A stretch of 19,732 nt of DNA from JBBDIP01 sp964602455 (GCA_964602455.1 CAZRRG010000039.1:1-19732); one strand, 5' to 3'; counted from the stretch's first letter, positions 1 through 8,658 are shown. The notes: generated by a model from the sequence alone, not told the origin. Made by a program: numbers and translations.

Positions 1-1
1 C

Positions 2-853
2 GCGGCCTATGCCAGGGTTTTCGGTGGGGCGTCCATGGTCGGCAAGTGGGCGTTTGAGCACCGGAACATGCGCCTACTGGAGTTCTCCCTGATACGGAAT
101 ACCTTGGGGCAGTTTGCCTGGATAGACGCAGGCGAAATCCTTAAGAAGATGCGCATGATAAAGGATGAGACCGAGATTGCCAGCATGGAGAAGGCGTGCG
201 CGTTGGCCGATCTTGGCGCGGACATCGCCCGCAGGATGCTTGTGCCTGGGACGACAGGCGCTGAGGTGGCCGGCGAGATTGAGCGGCAGCTGAAGAAGAG
301 CGGCGCCCAGGCTGTGGGGATGTCCCTAGCCACCGGCGTTGATACCGCGCTGCCGCACGCGGGCACGTCCACAAAGCGCATCGCCGAAGGGGATCTCGCT
401 TGGCTCGACCTCACGGTCTCGGTGGATGGTTACTGGGGAGACATTACCCGGACGTACGCTGTTGGTGACATATCAGACGAGATGAGGCGAGTATACGAAG
501 TGGTCCTGGAAGCTCAGGAGACGGCCCGCACCAAGCTGCGGCCGGGGATGAGCGGGGCGGAAGTTGACGCTCTTGCCCGCGACGTCATCGCGTCATACGG
601 CTATGGCGACTACTTCATCCACAGGACCGGACACGGGCTAGGCCTGGAGGTCCACGAGGATCCCTACGTGGTAGCCTCCAACACGACGCCGCTTCCGGTC
701 GGGTCAGTGGTAACCATCGAGCCCGGCATCTACATCCCCGGCAAGGGCGGGGTGCGGATAGAGGACGACGTTGTCATAACCGATCGGGGTGCGAGGAGCC
801 TGACCTCCTATCCCCGGAACCTTCTTAGCGACGACACAAAACTGGTGGTGTGA
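2..853 (+). CDS. M24 family Xaa-Pro peptidase (3' part; start lies outside the window)
   Basis: Removes or cleaves N-terminal Xaa-Pro residues from peptides in the cytoplasm, using two metal ions. The reading frame is already open at base 2, so the protein is truncated by the window edge. About 283 C-terminal residues remain, against a usual total near 360 for this family. Counting from the in-frame ATG at 35, all five metal ligands of the pita-bread fold are visible: D125 (in WLDL), D136 (in GDITRTY), H200 (in TGHGLGLEVHEDP), E229 (in IEPGIYIPG) and E243 (in RIEDD). H108 in LPHAG fits the conserved substrate-side histidine. The gene ends 4 nt before the first M16 gene, so they are almost certainly co-transcribed. 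In Bacillus a related peptidase gene (yqhT) lies beside efp. Whether the substrate preference is dipeptide or aminopeptidase-like cannot be decided here. Confidence 0.93.
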   Translation, partial: AAYARVFGGASMVGKWAFEHRNMRLLEFSLIRNTLGQFAWIDAGEILKKMRMIKDETEIASMEKACALADLGADIARRMLVPGTTGAEVAGEIERQLKKSGAQAVGMSLATGVDTALPHAGTSTKRIAEGDLAWLDLTVSVDGYWGDITRTYAVGDISDEMRRVYEVVLEAQETARTKLRPGMSGAEVDALARDVIASYGYGDYFIHRTGHGLGLEVHEDPYVVASNTTPLPVGSVVTIEPGIYIPGKGGVRIEDDVVITDRGARSLTSYPRNLLSDDTKLVV

Positions 854-857
854 CTGT

Positions 858-2150
858 TTGGTCGAGACAGGAGCGAGGTTCTTGACCGTCCAGGTGGGGC
901 CCGGCATCAAGTACCGGTACCTGCCCGTGAATAAGTGGAAGACGCTTTCGATCGACGTTATCTGCATGGCGCCGCTTAGGCGCGACACCGTTACGGCGCT
1001 GGCGCTCGTGCCGCGCCTGGCGAGACGCGGGACGGCGAAACTGCCCACCCTCCGCGATCTCGCAAGGCACCTTGAGGGGATGTACGGCTCCAGCATGTCG
1101 GCGGACGCTACCAAGATCGGTCCGGCTCAGGTGTTGCGGTTCGGCATGGACGTCCCATCCATGGAGGGGCAGAGCTTGGGTAGGGCTATGGCCTTCATCT
1201 GGGATGTCGTGACCAATCCGTATCTGGAGGACGGCGCCTACCCCGCCGACCGCTTTGACACCGAACGGGAAGAGCAGAGAAGGGATATCCTTTCCATCAT
1301 CAACCACCGTCCTCGGTATGCCATGGTGCGGTTGATCGAAGAACTGTCCAGGGGAGACGACAGCGGGCTTTCGGCGTGGGGCGTGCTCGAGGACTTGCCG
1401 TCCGCTGATCCACGGACCACCTGGGAGATCTGGCGAGACGAGCTTTCCACTTGTCCCATCAGTATATATGCCATAGGCGAGGGCGCAGATGAGTTGGCCG
1501 GGATACTGCAGCGCGCGAGCCTCGAATTCCCCTCGAGGCGCTCGGACACGGCCGGGCGGCCGTTGGATGTCCGGACGCCACCGCTGCCGGAGAAACCGAT
1601 CCTCGCGGAGGACTCGCTGCCGGGGGACCAGACTGTTCTCTGCACGGCCTTCCGCACCGGCGTCACCGAAGGGGATCCTCGCATGCCGGCCATGATCATG
1701 TATGACGGGATCTTGGGCGGGTTCCCTCACTCCAAACTCTTCGTCAACGTCCGCGAGAAGCACTCAATGGCCTATTTCGCCGACAGCTCCCTGAACTCGT
1801 GGCGAGGCATTGTCACAGCTACAGCCGGGATCATGGACGAGAATCGCGAGAGGGTCGTCGACCTTATACAGGCACAGGTCGAAGCAATGAAGCGGGGCGA
1901 CATAGATGACCGGGAGATCGCCTTCACTAAAGCCGGCCTCATCCGCAGGTACCGGTCGGAGAGCGATTCCCAGTCCGCGCTGGTGCGCCGTTTCCTCACG
2001 CAGGAGATCATGGGCGGGCCGGCTACTGAGGAAGAGCTGGTCTCCCGGATCGAGCGAGTAACAAAGGACGATGTGGTGGCGGTCGCTCAGGATGTATCTC
2101 TCGCGGCCGTCTACGCGCTAAGGGCAAAGGATGATGCCGCAAGTGGCTGA
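858..2150 (+). CDS. ymfF: M16-family peptidase-like protein without zinc motif (YmfF type)
   Basis: A 430-residue protein with the two-domain layout of M16 (insulinase-like) subunits. The expected HxxEH motif is missing: the matching N-terminal region reads RRGTAKLPTLRDLARHLEG and lacks zinc ligands, so it should be catalytically inactive. This is the pattern of Bacillus YmfF, which pairs with the active YmfH. Genetic work in B. subtilis ties both to the 5-aminopentanol modification of elongation factor P. The start is a TTG at 858, five bases after the previous stop, preceded only by a weak GGTGG-like ribosome site. It fits the family N-terminus, in which a short lead precedes the ALxPRLARRGTA segment. 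The 3' end overlaps the next gene by 20 nt, which implies translational coupling and an obligate pair. A heterodimer with the next product is inferred. Confidence 0.88.
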   Translation: MVETGARFLTVQVGPGIKYRYLPVNKWKTLSIDVICMAPLRRDTVTALALVPRLARRGTAKLPTLRDLARHLEGMYGSSMSADATKIGPAQVLRFGMDVPSMEGQSLGRAMAFIWDVVTNPYLEDGAYPADRFDTEREEQRRDILSIINHRPRYAMVRLIEELSRGDDSGLSAWGVLEDLPSADPRTTWEIWRDELSTCPISIYAIGEGADELAGILQRASLEFPSRRSDTAGRPLDVRTPPLPEKPILAEDSLPGDQTVLCTAFRTGVTEGDPRMPAMIMYDGILGGFPHSKLFVNVREKHSMAYFADSSLNSWRGIVTATAGIMDENRERVVDLIQAQVEAMKRGDIDDREIAFTKAGLIRRYRSESDSQSALVRRFLTQEIMGGPATEEELVSRIERVTKDDVVAVAQDVSLAAVYALRAKDDAASG

Positions 2151-3438
2151 TGTCGCCGTTCTATCCGACGATTTCGTGAAGGAAGAGATCGTCTCTACAA
2201 CCGTGGACGGGCTCCGGGTGTACGTCCTGCCCAAGCCGGGCTTCCGGCGGAAGTATGCCGAGATGTTTGTCCACTATGGCTCCAACGACAACTCATTCGT
2301 ATCGGCGGATGGCCGCCAAGTGGAGGTCCCGCCCGGGATCGCGCACTTTCTGGAACACAAGATGTTTGAGAAGGAGTGGGGCGAGGCTTTCTCCGAGTTC
2401 GCTAAGTTCGGGGCATCAGCCAACGCGTACACCAGCAACAACTACACCTCTTACTTGTTCTGGACGCTGGACACGTGGAAGGAGTCCCTGGGGCTCCTGC
2501 TCGATGTCGCCCTCACTCCTCACTTCACCGAGGAGTCGGTCGTGAAGGAACAGGGGATCATCGGTCAGGAGATCCGCATGTACAACGATGAGCCCGGCTC
2601 GCGGTTGGTCAGAGAGACCATGGAGTCCCTTTATCTCCGTCACCCGGTCAGGATCGACATAGCGGGGACCGAGCAGTCCATTTCGGCGATCACCAAAGAC
2701 CTTCTGTACCTTTGCCACGAGACCTTCTACCGTCCCGCCAATATGGCTTTGTACCTGGCGGGGGATCTGAACCCCAATGAAGTCTTTGAGGTAGCCGGCG
2801 AGTACGTCCGGCGGTACGCGTCCAAGGGGCCTGGAAAGGTTGTAGACAGGACGCGCCCGGATGAGCCCGCCGAAGTCGGACAGGATGCCGAGGTATCGCT
2901 GCCGGTGCCTGTCCCGATGGTCCAGATCGCGTGGAAGGACCAACCTACCCAAGATCCTGCCGCCCTGGTGCAGGAAGAGTTGGGGGCGTCGATCCTCCTG
3001 GACATCCTCTTCGGCAGGAGTTCTGAGTTTTTCAGCAAGGTATATGAAGAGGGACTGGTTGACGAACTCAGTTCAACCTACGAGTCCTGGCCCGACTACG
3101 CCTACGCGTCGGTGGCGGCGCAGACGATGCGCCCCGAGGAGCTGGTCGCCAGGGTGCAGGAGGAAGTCGAAAGAGTACGGAAAACAGGAGTTAGCGAGGA
3201 GGACTTTGAGCGCGCAAAGCGTGCGTCCACAGGCCGCTTCTACACGCTGTTCGATTCGTTCGACACTGTGGGTGAGATGCACGTCCACCTGCAGGATATC
3301 GGAACTGACGTGTTTTCGTACGGCCGCGCGCTTAGGGCGCTTACCCTGGACGACGTGAATCGCAAGTTCGACGCGCTCCTTCCCGGGCGGTCCGTCCGGA
3401 CCATCGTCAGGGATAAGGCGGCGCGAAGGCCCATCTAG
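2131..3438 (+). CDS. ymfH: M16-family zinc metallopeptidase (YmfH type)
   Basis: A 435-residue active-type M16 peptidase. The inverted zinc motif HFLEH is at residues 72-76 (H72, E75, H76), and E140/E147 in KEQGIIGQE match the conserved downstream glutamates, E147 being the likely third ligand. The C-terminal half carries GRSSEFFSKVYEEGLVDELSSTYES, typical of the YmfH group. With the inactive upstream partner it forms the YmfF/YmfH pair known in Bacillus from EF-P modification work; its substrate is not established. The start is uncertain: ATG at 2131 or 2134 lies very close to AAGG at 2127-2130, and an in-frame GTG at 2143 is also possible. All candidates lie inside the end of ymfF. Confidence 0.9.
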   Translation: MMPQVADVAVLSDDFVKEEIVSTTVDGLRVYVLPKPGFRRKYAEMFVHYGSNDNSFVSADGRQVEVPPGIAHFLEHKMFEKEWGEAFSEFAKFGASANAYTSNNYTSYLFWTLDTWKESLGLLLDVALTPHFTEESVVKEQGIIGQEIRMYNDEPGSRLVRETMESLYLRHPVRIDIAGTEQSISAITKDLLYLCHETFYRPANMALYLAGDLNPNEVFEVAGEYVRRYASKGPGKVVDRTRPDEPAEVGQDAEVSLPVPVPMVQIAWKDQPTQDPAALVQEELGASILLDILFGRSSEFFSKVYEEGLVDELSSTYESWPDYAYASVAAQTMRPEELVARVQEEVERVRKTGVSEEDFERAKRASTGRFYTLFDSFDTVGEMHVHLQDIGTDVFSYGRALRALTLDDVNRKFDALLPGRSVRTIVRDKAARRPI

Positions 3439-3493
3439 AGCAGTAGACATCTACGGAAAAGCAACATACCTCAACAGAAAAGGTGATCTGGAG

Positions 3494-5011
3494 ATGCCGG
3501 TGGTTCTTGACGGGAGCCCCAAGTCCATCGAGGAGATCGTCCACGTAGCGCGAGGCGCGGAAGTCATAATACCAGCGGAAGTAACTGACCGGATAGCGGC
3601 CTCCAGGCGCATCGTCGAAGACATGGTGGCCCGAGAAGCTCGAGTATACGGAGTAACGACCGGTTTCGGCAAGTTTGCCGATGTGCCGATCTCCAGTCCT
3701 GACATCAAAGCCCTACAGGAAAACCTGGTAATGAGCCACGCTGTCGGGGTGGGAGAGCCCTTCTCCCGCGAAGAGGTAAGGGCTGCCATGCTCCTTCGAG
3801 CCAACGCTCTGGCCAAAGGCATGTCGGGAGTCAGGCCGCTCGTGGTCGAGACGCTTGTGGCCCTGTTGAACAAGGGGATCACGCCCGTGGTCCCGCAGCA
3901 GGGCTCGGTCGGCGCCAGCGGCGACCTGGCGCCTCTATCCCATATCGCGCTGGTCCTAATCGGCCGCGGATACGCGCAGCTGGACGGCGAAGTCCTTCCC
4001 GGCAGCGAAGCCTTGCGGCGCGCCGGCCTGTCACCTCTTGAACTTGACGCAAAAGAGGGCCTTGCCCTCACCAACGGTGTTCAGATGACCGCCGCGGTCC
4101 TCGGGCTTGCGGTCGACACCGGTTACACGCTGGCCCGGTCCGCCGATGTGATCGCATCGGTATCGGGACAAGCCCTATCCGTGATCACGGCTGCCTTCGA
4201 CCCCCACATCGTCGATGCGCGACCACACGTGGGAGCCAGAGATGTATCGGCCAACATGCGGTCACTGCTTGAGGGCTCGCGGCTTGCCACTTCGCCGGGA
4301 CAAGTCCGGGTCCAGGACCCGTACACCCTTAGATGCGTCCCCCAGGTGCATGGAGCGGTCAGGCAGTGCCTGGACCATGTCCGGTCAGTGGTCGAGGTCG
4401 AGAGCGGCTCTGCAACCGACAACCCGCTGGTCCTGCCGGACGGAAGGGTCGTCTCCGGTGGTAACTTCCACGGACAGCCGCTAGGTGTTGCCGGTGACTA
4501 CCTCGGGCTCTCCCTCTGCAGTCTTGCCAACATTTCGGAGCGACGCAGCTTTAGGCTTATGGATCCTGCCTCATCGGGCCTGCCGGCATTCCTTACCAAG
4601 CACGGCGGGCTGAACTCGGGCCTCATGATCATCCAGTACACGGCTGCTTCACTGTGCTCCGAGTGCAAAGTGCTCGCCCATCCTTCCAGCGTTGATACGA
4701 TTCCGACTTCCGCGGGGCAGGAAGACCACGTGAGTATGTGTACCACTGCCGCGAGAAAGGCCCGCGACATCGGCGAGAATGTGGGGAGCGTGCTCGCCAT
4801 CGAGTATCTATGCGCGTGCCAGGCCCTGGAGTTCTGGAACCGCGACATGCTGAGCCCGGCAGGCGCCGCCGCATACGGCCTGTTGAGGTCGAAGGTTCCA
4901 CCTGTCGAGAGCGACCGCGAGATGGCGGGCGATATTGCCGCAGCCAGAGACCTTATTGTTTCCGGGGCGCTGTTGGAGGCGGTGAAAGCGGCGGGCGTTG
5001 AGGTCCGCTAG
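3494..5011 (+). CDS. hutH: Histidine ammonia-lyase
   Basis: Catalyses the first step of histidine degradation, L-histidine to trans-urocanate plus ammonia, in the cytoplasm. The 505-residue length is normal. The Ala-Ser-Gly triplet that cyclises into the electrophilic MIO group is at residues 141-143 within GSVGASGDLAPLSH, and the catalytic Tyr region YGVTTGFG is at 52-59. The ATG at 3494 follows AGGTGA at 3481-3486 with good spacing. It lies 55 nt after ymfH with no visible terminator, so read-through from the peptidase genes is possible; I saw no convincing promoter in that gap. hutI follows 34 nt later. Phenylalanine and tyrosine ammonia-lyases share the MIO fold, but the overall sequence and the hutI neighbour favour histidine. 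Confidence 0.97.
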   Translation: MPVVLDGSPKSIEEIVHVARGAEVIIPAEVTDRIAASRRIVEDMVAREARVYGVTTGFGKFADVPISSPDIKALQENLVMSHAVGVGEPFSREEVRAAMLLRANALAKGMSGVRPLVVETLVALLNKGITPVVPQQGSVGASGDLAPLSHIALVLIGRGYAQLDGEVLPGSEALRRAGLSPLELDAKEGLALTNGVQMTAAVLGLAVDTGYTLARSADVIASVSGQALSVITAAFDPHIVDARPHVGARDVSANMRSLLEGSRLATSPGQVRVQDPYTLRCVPQVHGAVRQCLDHVRSVVEVESGSATDNPLVLPDGRVVSGGNFHGQPLGVAGDYLGLSLCSLANISERRSFRLMDPASSGLPAFLTKHGGLNSGLMIIQYTAASLCSECKVLAHPSSVDTIPTSAGQEDHVSMCTTAARKARDIGENVGSVLAIEYLCACQALEFWNRDMLSPAGAAAYGLLRSKVPPVESDREMAGDIAAARDLIVSGALLEAVKAAGVEVR

Positions 5012-5045
5012 GCGGGACGCCATTGGAGAAGAGGAGGTTAAGAGC

Positions 5046-6377
5046 ATGAAAAGACTCTACGGCATGCCGGGACGCCGTCCACCCGGTCTACCCGAGGCCG
5101 ACTTCCTTATCAGGAATATTGGCCAGCTCCTGACCCTCGACGGCGAGAACCGGCCGAGGCGGGGGGCAGCCGCAAGGGAACTGGGGATCCTCGAAGACGT
5201 CGCTCTGGCAGCTAGGAACGGCGTCGTTGTCGGTATCGGCCCTGAAGAGGACCTCCTGCTCAGCATTCCGCTGACGGATGATGCCGTGGTGGTCGACGCT
5301 CGGAGGGGCGTCGTGTGTCCCGGCTTTGTGGATCCCCACACCCATCTTGTATTTGGCGGCTGGCGGCACGAGGAGTACTCGATGAGGTGTCAGGGAGCCT
5401 CCTACCTGGAGATCGCCGCGAAGGGCGGAGGCATCAACAGCACGGTTGCGGCGACCAGATCGGCGTCATATGAAGAGCTGTCCAAGCGTACCTTCGAGTT
5501 CCTCGACACTATGCTTGCCTCCGGGACCACCACCTGCGAGGCTAAGAGCGGCTACGGCCTGGACGCCGAGAGCGAGGCAAAGCAGCTCCACATTGCCCGC
5601 AGGTGTTCGGAGTCCCACGCCGTAACTGTGGTGAACACATTCCTGGGCGCCCACGCCGTCCCGCCCGAGTTCCGGGGCAACCAGGCCGGCTATGTGCAGG
5701 AAGTCATCAACATGCTTCCGGCGGTGAAGGGGCTTGACCTGGCTAGGTTCGTGGATGTCTTCTGCGATGCCGGGGCGTTCACGATCGAGGAGACCCGGGC
5801 CATCCTGGAGGCCGCTCGCGACCTCGGGTTCGGCCTCAAGGTCCACGCCGATGAGCTGGAATGGACCGGAGCCACCGAATTGGCCTGTGAACTGGGCGCC
5901 GTCTCGTGCGACCACCTGATCAAGGTTAGTGATCGCGGGATCGAAGCGCTGGCGAACAGCAACACCATCGCGGTTCTACTGCCCGCGACCTCCACATTCC
6001 TGGGCAAGCATCCGGGAGCTCCGGCGCGCCGGATGCTAGATGAAGGAGTCGCCGTCGCCATCGGGACAGACTTCAACCCAGGCACGTCAACGGCTATGTC
6101 GATGCCCCTAACGATGACTCTGGCGTGCTCGACCCTCGGGATGTCGCTCGAGGAGGCTCTTGTGGCATCAACATGGAATGCCGCTTGGGCCGTGGGACTT
6201 GGCGGAAGGGCAGGGGCTCTATCCCCGGGTTTTCCTGCAGATGCCGTCATTTTCCGGGCTTCTCACTACGGGGAGATCCCCTACAGGTTTGGAGTGAACT
6301 TGGTCAGCACGGTGGTCAAGAACGGCCGGGTTGTCTACATGGACAGGGATATGGTTGGCCAACGGCGAAGCCAGTGA
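5046..6377 (+). CDS. hutI: Imidazolonepropionase
   Basis: Hydrolyses 4-imidazolone-5-propionate to N-formimino-L-glutamate, the third step of histidine degradation. It is an amidohydrolase of 443 residues from this start. Metal ligands and active-site residues are visible: H98 and H100 (VDPHTH), H267 (KVHADELEWTGA), H290 (SCDHL) and D342 (IGTDFNPGTS). I chose ATG 5046 because GAGGAGG at 5031-5037 is spaced correctly. An in-frame upstream TTG at 4998 would overlap hutH and has no ribosome site. hutU (urocanase), the enzyme between HutH and HutI, is absent here and must lie elsewhere or be replaced. Confidence 0.97.
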   Translation: MKRLYGMPGRRPPGLPEADFLIRNIGQLLTLDGENRPRRGAAARELGILEDVALAARNGVVVGIGPEEDLLLSIPLTDDAVVVDARRGVVCPGFVDPHTHLVFGGWRHEEYSMRCQGASYLEIAAKGGGINSTVAATRSASYEELSKRTFEFLDTMLASGTTTCEAKSGYGLDAESEAKQLHIARRCSESHAVTVVNTFLGAHAVPPEFRGNQAGYVQEVINMLPAVKGLDLARFVDVFCDAGAFTIEETRAILEAARDLGFGLKVHADELEWTGATELACELGAVSCDHLIKVSDRGIEALANSNTIAVLLPATSTFLGKHPGAPARRMLDEGVAVAIGTDFNPGTSTAMSMPLTMTLACSTLGMSLEEALVASTWNAAWAVGLGGRAGALSPGFPADAVIFRASHYGEIPYRFGVNLVSTVVKNGRVVYMDRDMVGQRRSQ

Positions 6378-6464
6378 ACCGCGTGCGCTCCAGGCAACAG
6401 GGCTGCGGGCGCATTGGGGCTTGACCGGTCCGCATGGAGGAAGAATAGGTAGGGTGGTGCAGAC

Positions 6465-6707
6465 ATGAGCCAGAGAGAACGGGGTGTGTTGAGGCGCCCT
6501 CGCGAGGCGGATCTTGAGAAGGACCTTCGTCCGCAGTACCGGGAATACGAGGAGTGGAGAGCGTCTCAGACAGGGGCTGTAGATGCCGCTGAACCTGTCA
6601 AGAAGGAAGAACCCAAGAAGTTCCGGCTGGGTAAGGCGGACTTTGTGTTTATCGTCCTCGGAGTGATCGCCGCCTGGGTCTTTCAATCGTGCAAGACCCC
6701 CCAGTAG
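6465..6707 (+). CDS. Small protein with one C-terminal membrane segment, unknown function
   Basis: An 80-residue protein I do not recognise. The first 55 residues are strongly charged (RERGVLRRPREADLEKDL, then KKEEPKK). They are followed by one hydrophobic stretch, about residues 59-74 (ADFVFIVLGVIAAWVFQ), and a short SCKTPQ tail. This is a tail-anchored or single-pass topology with a probably cytoplasmic N-terminus. The ATG is preceded by TAGGGTGG with reasonable spacing, and an upstream GGAGGAAG is too far away. It sits between hutI and fhs on the same strand, which argues for a real gene, but nothing ties it functionally to histidine or folate metabolism. Confidence 0.7.
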   Translation: MSQRERGVLRRPREADLEKDLRPQYREYEEWRASQTGAVDAAEPVKKEEPKKFRLGKADFVFIVLGVIAAWVFQSCKTPQ

Positions 6708-6739
6708 ATACTTCGCGAGATTGTGATATTCTTCTTAAT

Positions 6740-6753
6740 GCGGGCTAGTCCGC
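6740..6753 (+). other. Short hairpin upstream of fhs
   Basis: GCGGG (6740-6744) and TCCGC (6749-6753) can pair across a CTAG loop, with one G-T pair, about 30 nt before the fhs start. No U-run follows, so it is not a normal terminator. Its role, if any, is unknown. Confidence 0.3.
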
Positions 6754-6786
6754 CCATCGACATCGGCAATGAAAGGGGAGTATCTA

Positions 6787-8484
6787 GTGAAGTCGGATAT
6801 CGAGATCGCACAAGCGGCGAAGATGTTGCCGATCAACCAGATCACCGACGGGCTCGGCATTCCGGCGGACATGGTTGAGAACTACGGCAGGTACAAAGCA
6901 AAGATTGGTTTGGAACTCCTGGACTACATAAAGGACAGGCCACAGGGCAAGTACGTTGTGGTGACAGCCATCACCCCGACCCCCCTGGGCGAGGGCAAGA
7001 CCACCACTTGCATCGGTCTTGGTCAGGCCATGGGCAGGCTAGGCAAGAAGGTCGTCAACACCATCAGGCAGCCATCCCTCGGCCCGGTCTTTGGTATTAA
7101 GGGCGGCGCCGCAGGCGGCGGCTACGCGCAGTGCGTTCCCATGGAGGACTTCAACCTCCACTTCACCGGCGACACCCATGCCGTTGCGTTGGCTCACAAC
7201 CTGTTGGGCGCTTTCATGGATTCCAGCCTACTGCACGGCAATCCGCTTCACCTGGATCCCCTGTCCATCACCTGGCCCAGAGTGGTCGACGTTTCCGACC
7301 GCTCTCTCCGCAAGGTGATCATTGGCCTGGGCGGTTCTGAGAACGGCATTCCCCGGGAGACCGGATTTGACATCGCGGTTGCCTCGGAAGTCATGGCGAT
7401 CCTCGCTCTCACGACCGGTCTCAAGGATCTGCGCGAGCGTCTCGAGCGCATTGTCGTCGGCTACACCTACGACGGCGAGGCAGTCACCGCTGGAGACCTG
7501 AAGTGCGCCGGCGCCATGACCGTCCTGCTCAAGGACGCCATCAAGCCGAACATCATCCAGACCCTTGAGAACACCCCCGTGTTCGTGCACGCCGGTCCGT
7601 TCGCCAACATCGCGCACGGCAACTCGTCCATCCTGGCAGACATGATGGCCACCCGGCTTGCCGACTACACGCTGACAGAGGCCGGATTCGGCGCCGACAT
7701 CGGAGCCGAGAAGTTCCTCAACATCAAGACCCGTTACAGCGGTCTTAAGCCCAGCGCCGCCGTTCTTGTGGCCACCATCCGCGCCCTCAAGATGCACGGC
7801 GGAGCCCTCCGCGTTGTCCCGGGCAAGCCTCTCGACACCGCGGTGCTGTCGAAGGAGAACATGGAGGCTCTCGACAAGGGTTGCGAGAACCTCGACAAGC
7901 AGATCGAGAACGTGGCTATGCACGGCGTGCCCGTGGTTGTGGCCCTGAACCACTTCCCGACCGACACCGACAAGGAAGTCCAGTACGTGCTCGACAGGGC
8001 CATGAAGGCCGGAGCCACCTCGGCGGTTATATCCAAGGTGTGGGCAGAAGGCGGCGCCGGTGGAATCGACCTGGCCAAGGCCGTCATCGAGGCCTGCGAG
8101 AAGCCCTCGGAGTTCAAGCACCTGTACCCGCTCGAGATGCCCATCAAGGAGAAGATCGAGACCATCGCCACCAAGATCTACGGCGCCGACGGAGTGGACT
8201 ACACGCCGGTAGCCGAAAGGCAGATCAGGCGCTACACCAAGCTCGGCTTCGACAAGCTGCCCATCTGCATGGCAAAGACTCACCTGTCCCTCTCGGCCGA
8301 TCCCAACCTCAAGGGCAGGCCGCGCGGATTCAGGGTCACGGTACGCGAAGTCAGGGCGTCCATGGGCGCCGGCTTCCTGTACCCGCTCCTCGGCGAGATG
8401 AGGACCATGCCCGGGCTCCCGTCGGATCCCGCCGGCGCTCATATGGACCTCGACGAGCAGGGCCGCGTAGTCGGACTGTTCTAA
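6787..8484 (+). CDS. fhs: Formate--tetrahydrofolate ligase
   Basis: Joins formate to tetrahydrofolate using ATP to give 10-formyl-THF; it can run in reverse to yield ATP and formate. The ATP-binding loop TPLGEGKTTT is at residues 65-74. The protein is 565 residues from this start, close to the family's usual ~556. I chose GTG at 6787 because AAAGGGGAG (6772-6780) is correctly placed before it and because the product then begins MKSDIEIAQAAKM, the family's normal N-terminus. The in-frame ATG at 6769 precedes the ribosome site and is rejected. After the hut genes it fits one-carbon recovery: formiminoglutamate degradation passes a one-carbon unit to THF, and Fhs can release formate and make ATP. 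It also serves acetogenic and purine pathways. Confidence 0.97.
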   Translation: MKSDIEIAQAAKMLPINQITDGLGIPADMVENYGRYKAKIGLELLDYIKDRPQGKYVVVTAITPTPLGEGKTTTCIGLGQAMGRLGKKVVNTIRQPSLGPVFGIKGGAAGGGYAQCVPMEDFNLHFTGDTHAVALAHNLLGAFMDSSLLHGNPLHLDPLSITWPRVVDVSDRSLRKVIIGLGGSENGIPRETGFDIAVASEVMAILALTTGLKDLRERLERIVVGYTYDGEAVTAGDLKCAGAMTVLLKDAIKPNIIQTLENTPVFVHAGPFANIAHGNSSILADMMATRLADYTLTEAGFGADIGAEKFLNIKTRYSGLKPSAAVLVATIRALKMHGGALRVVPGKPLDTAVLSKENMEALDKGCENLDKQIENVAMHGVPVVVALNHFPTDTDKEVQYVLDRAMKAGATSAVISKVWAEGGAGGIDLAKAVIEACEKPSEFKHLYPLEMPIKEKIETIATKIYGADGVDYTPVAERQIRRYTKLGFDKLPICMAKTHLSLSADPNLKGRPRGFRVTVREVRASMGAGFLYPLLGEMRTMPGLPSDPAGAHMDLDEQGRVVGLF

Positions 8485-8511
8485 GCAAGACCCATAGTCT
8501 CACGAACAACA

Positions 8512-8541
8512 GGACCCCCGGAATCGGGGGTCCTTACGTTT
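8512..8541 (+). terminator. Intrinsic terminator after fhs
   Basis: A perfect 9-bp GC-rich stem (GGACCCCCG at 8512-8520, CGGGGGTCC at 8525-8533) with a GAAT loop, followed by TTACGTTT. It lies 27 nt after the fhs stop. The U-tract is interrupted, but position and stem strength make this a confident end of the hut-fhs transcript. Confidence 0.85.
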
Positions 8542-8622
8542 GTGGGCTCGAAAGAGGTTATCCCTGGGCACCTCCGTTCTAGGACAACGCGTGCTCTTTG
8601 GTGAGCAGGGTGGACGATCCCC

Positions 8623-8652
8623 CTGACACGCGACACAACTCAGGTGTAGAAT
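8623..8652 (+). promoter_or_regulatory. Sigma-A-type promoter for the ECF-coaX genes
   Basis: CTGACA at 8623-8628 and TAGAAT at 8647-8652 with an 18-nt spacer. Transcription should start near 8659, which leaves about 165 nt of leader before the ECF gene. It lies after the fhs terminator, as expected for a new transcription unit. Confidence 0.55.
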
Positions 8653-8658
8653 AAGGCG

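Noticed and set aside
825..1763. 312-residue open frame on the minus strand
   Set aside because: It is a shadow of the ymfF-type gene, with no recognisable domain or sensible neighbour.
3443..3454. Near-palindrome GTAGACATCTAC before hutH as a hut operator
   Set aside because: It is short and imperfect, there is no clear promoter next to it and no second copy, so chance is likely.
4998..5045. Upstream TTG start for hutI
   Set aside because: It overlaps hutH and has no ribosome site. ATG 5046 has a strong GAGGAGG.
6769..6786. ATG 6769 as the fhs start
   Set aside because: It lies before the AAAGGGGAG ribosome site. GTG 6787 gives the family's standard N-terminus.
7228..8442. 404-residue open frame on the minus strand
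   Set aside because: It is antisense to fhs, whose motifs are unmistakable. Its composition is that of a high-GC shadow frame and no domain is recognisable.
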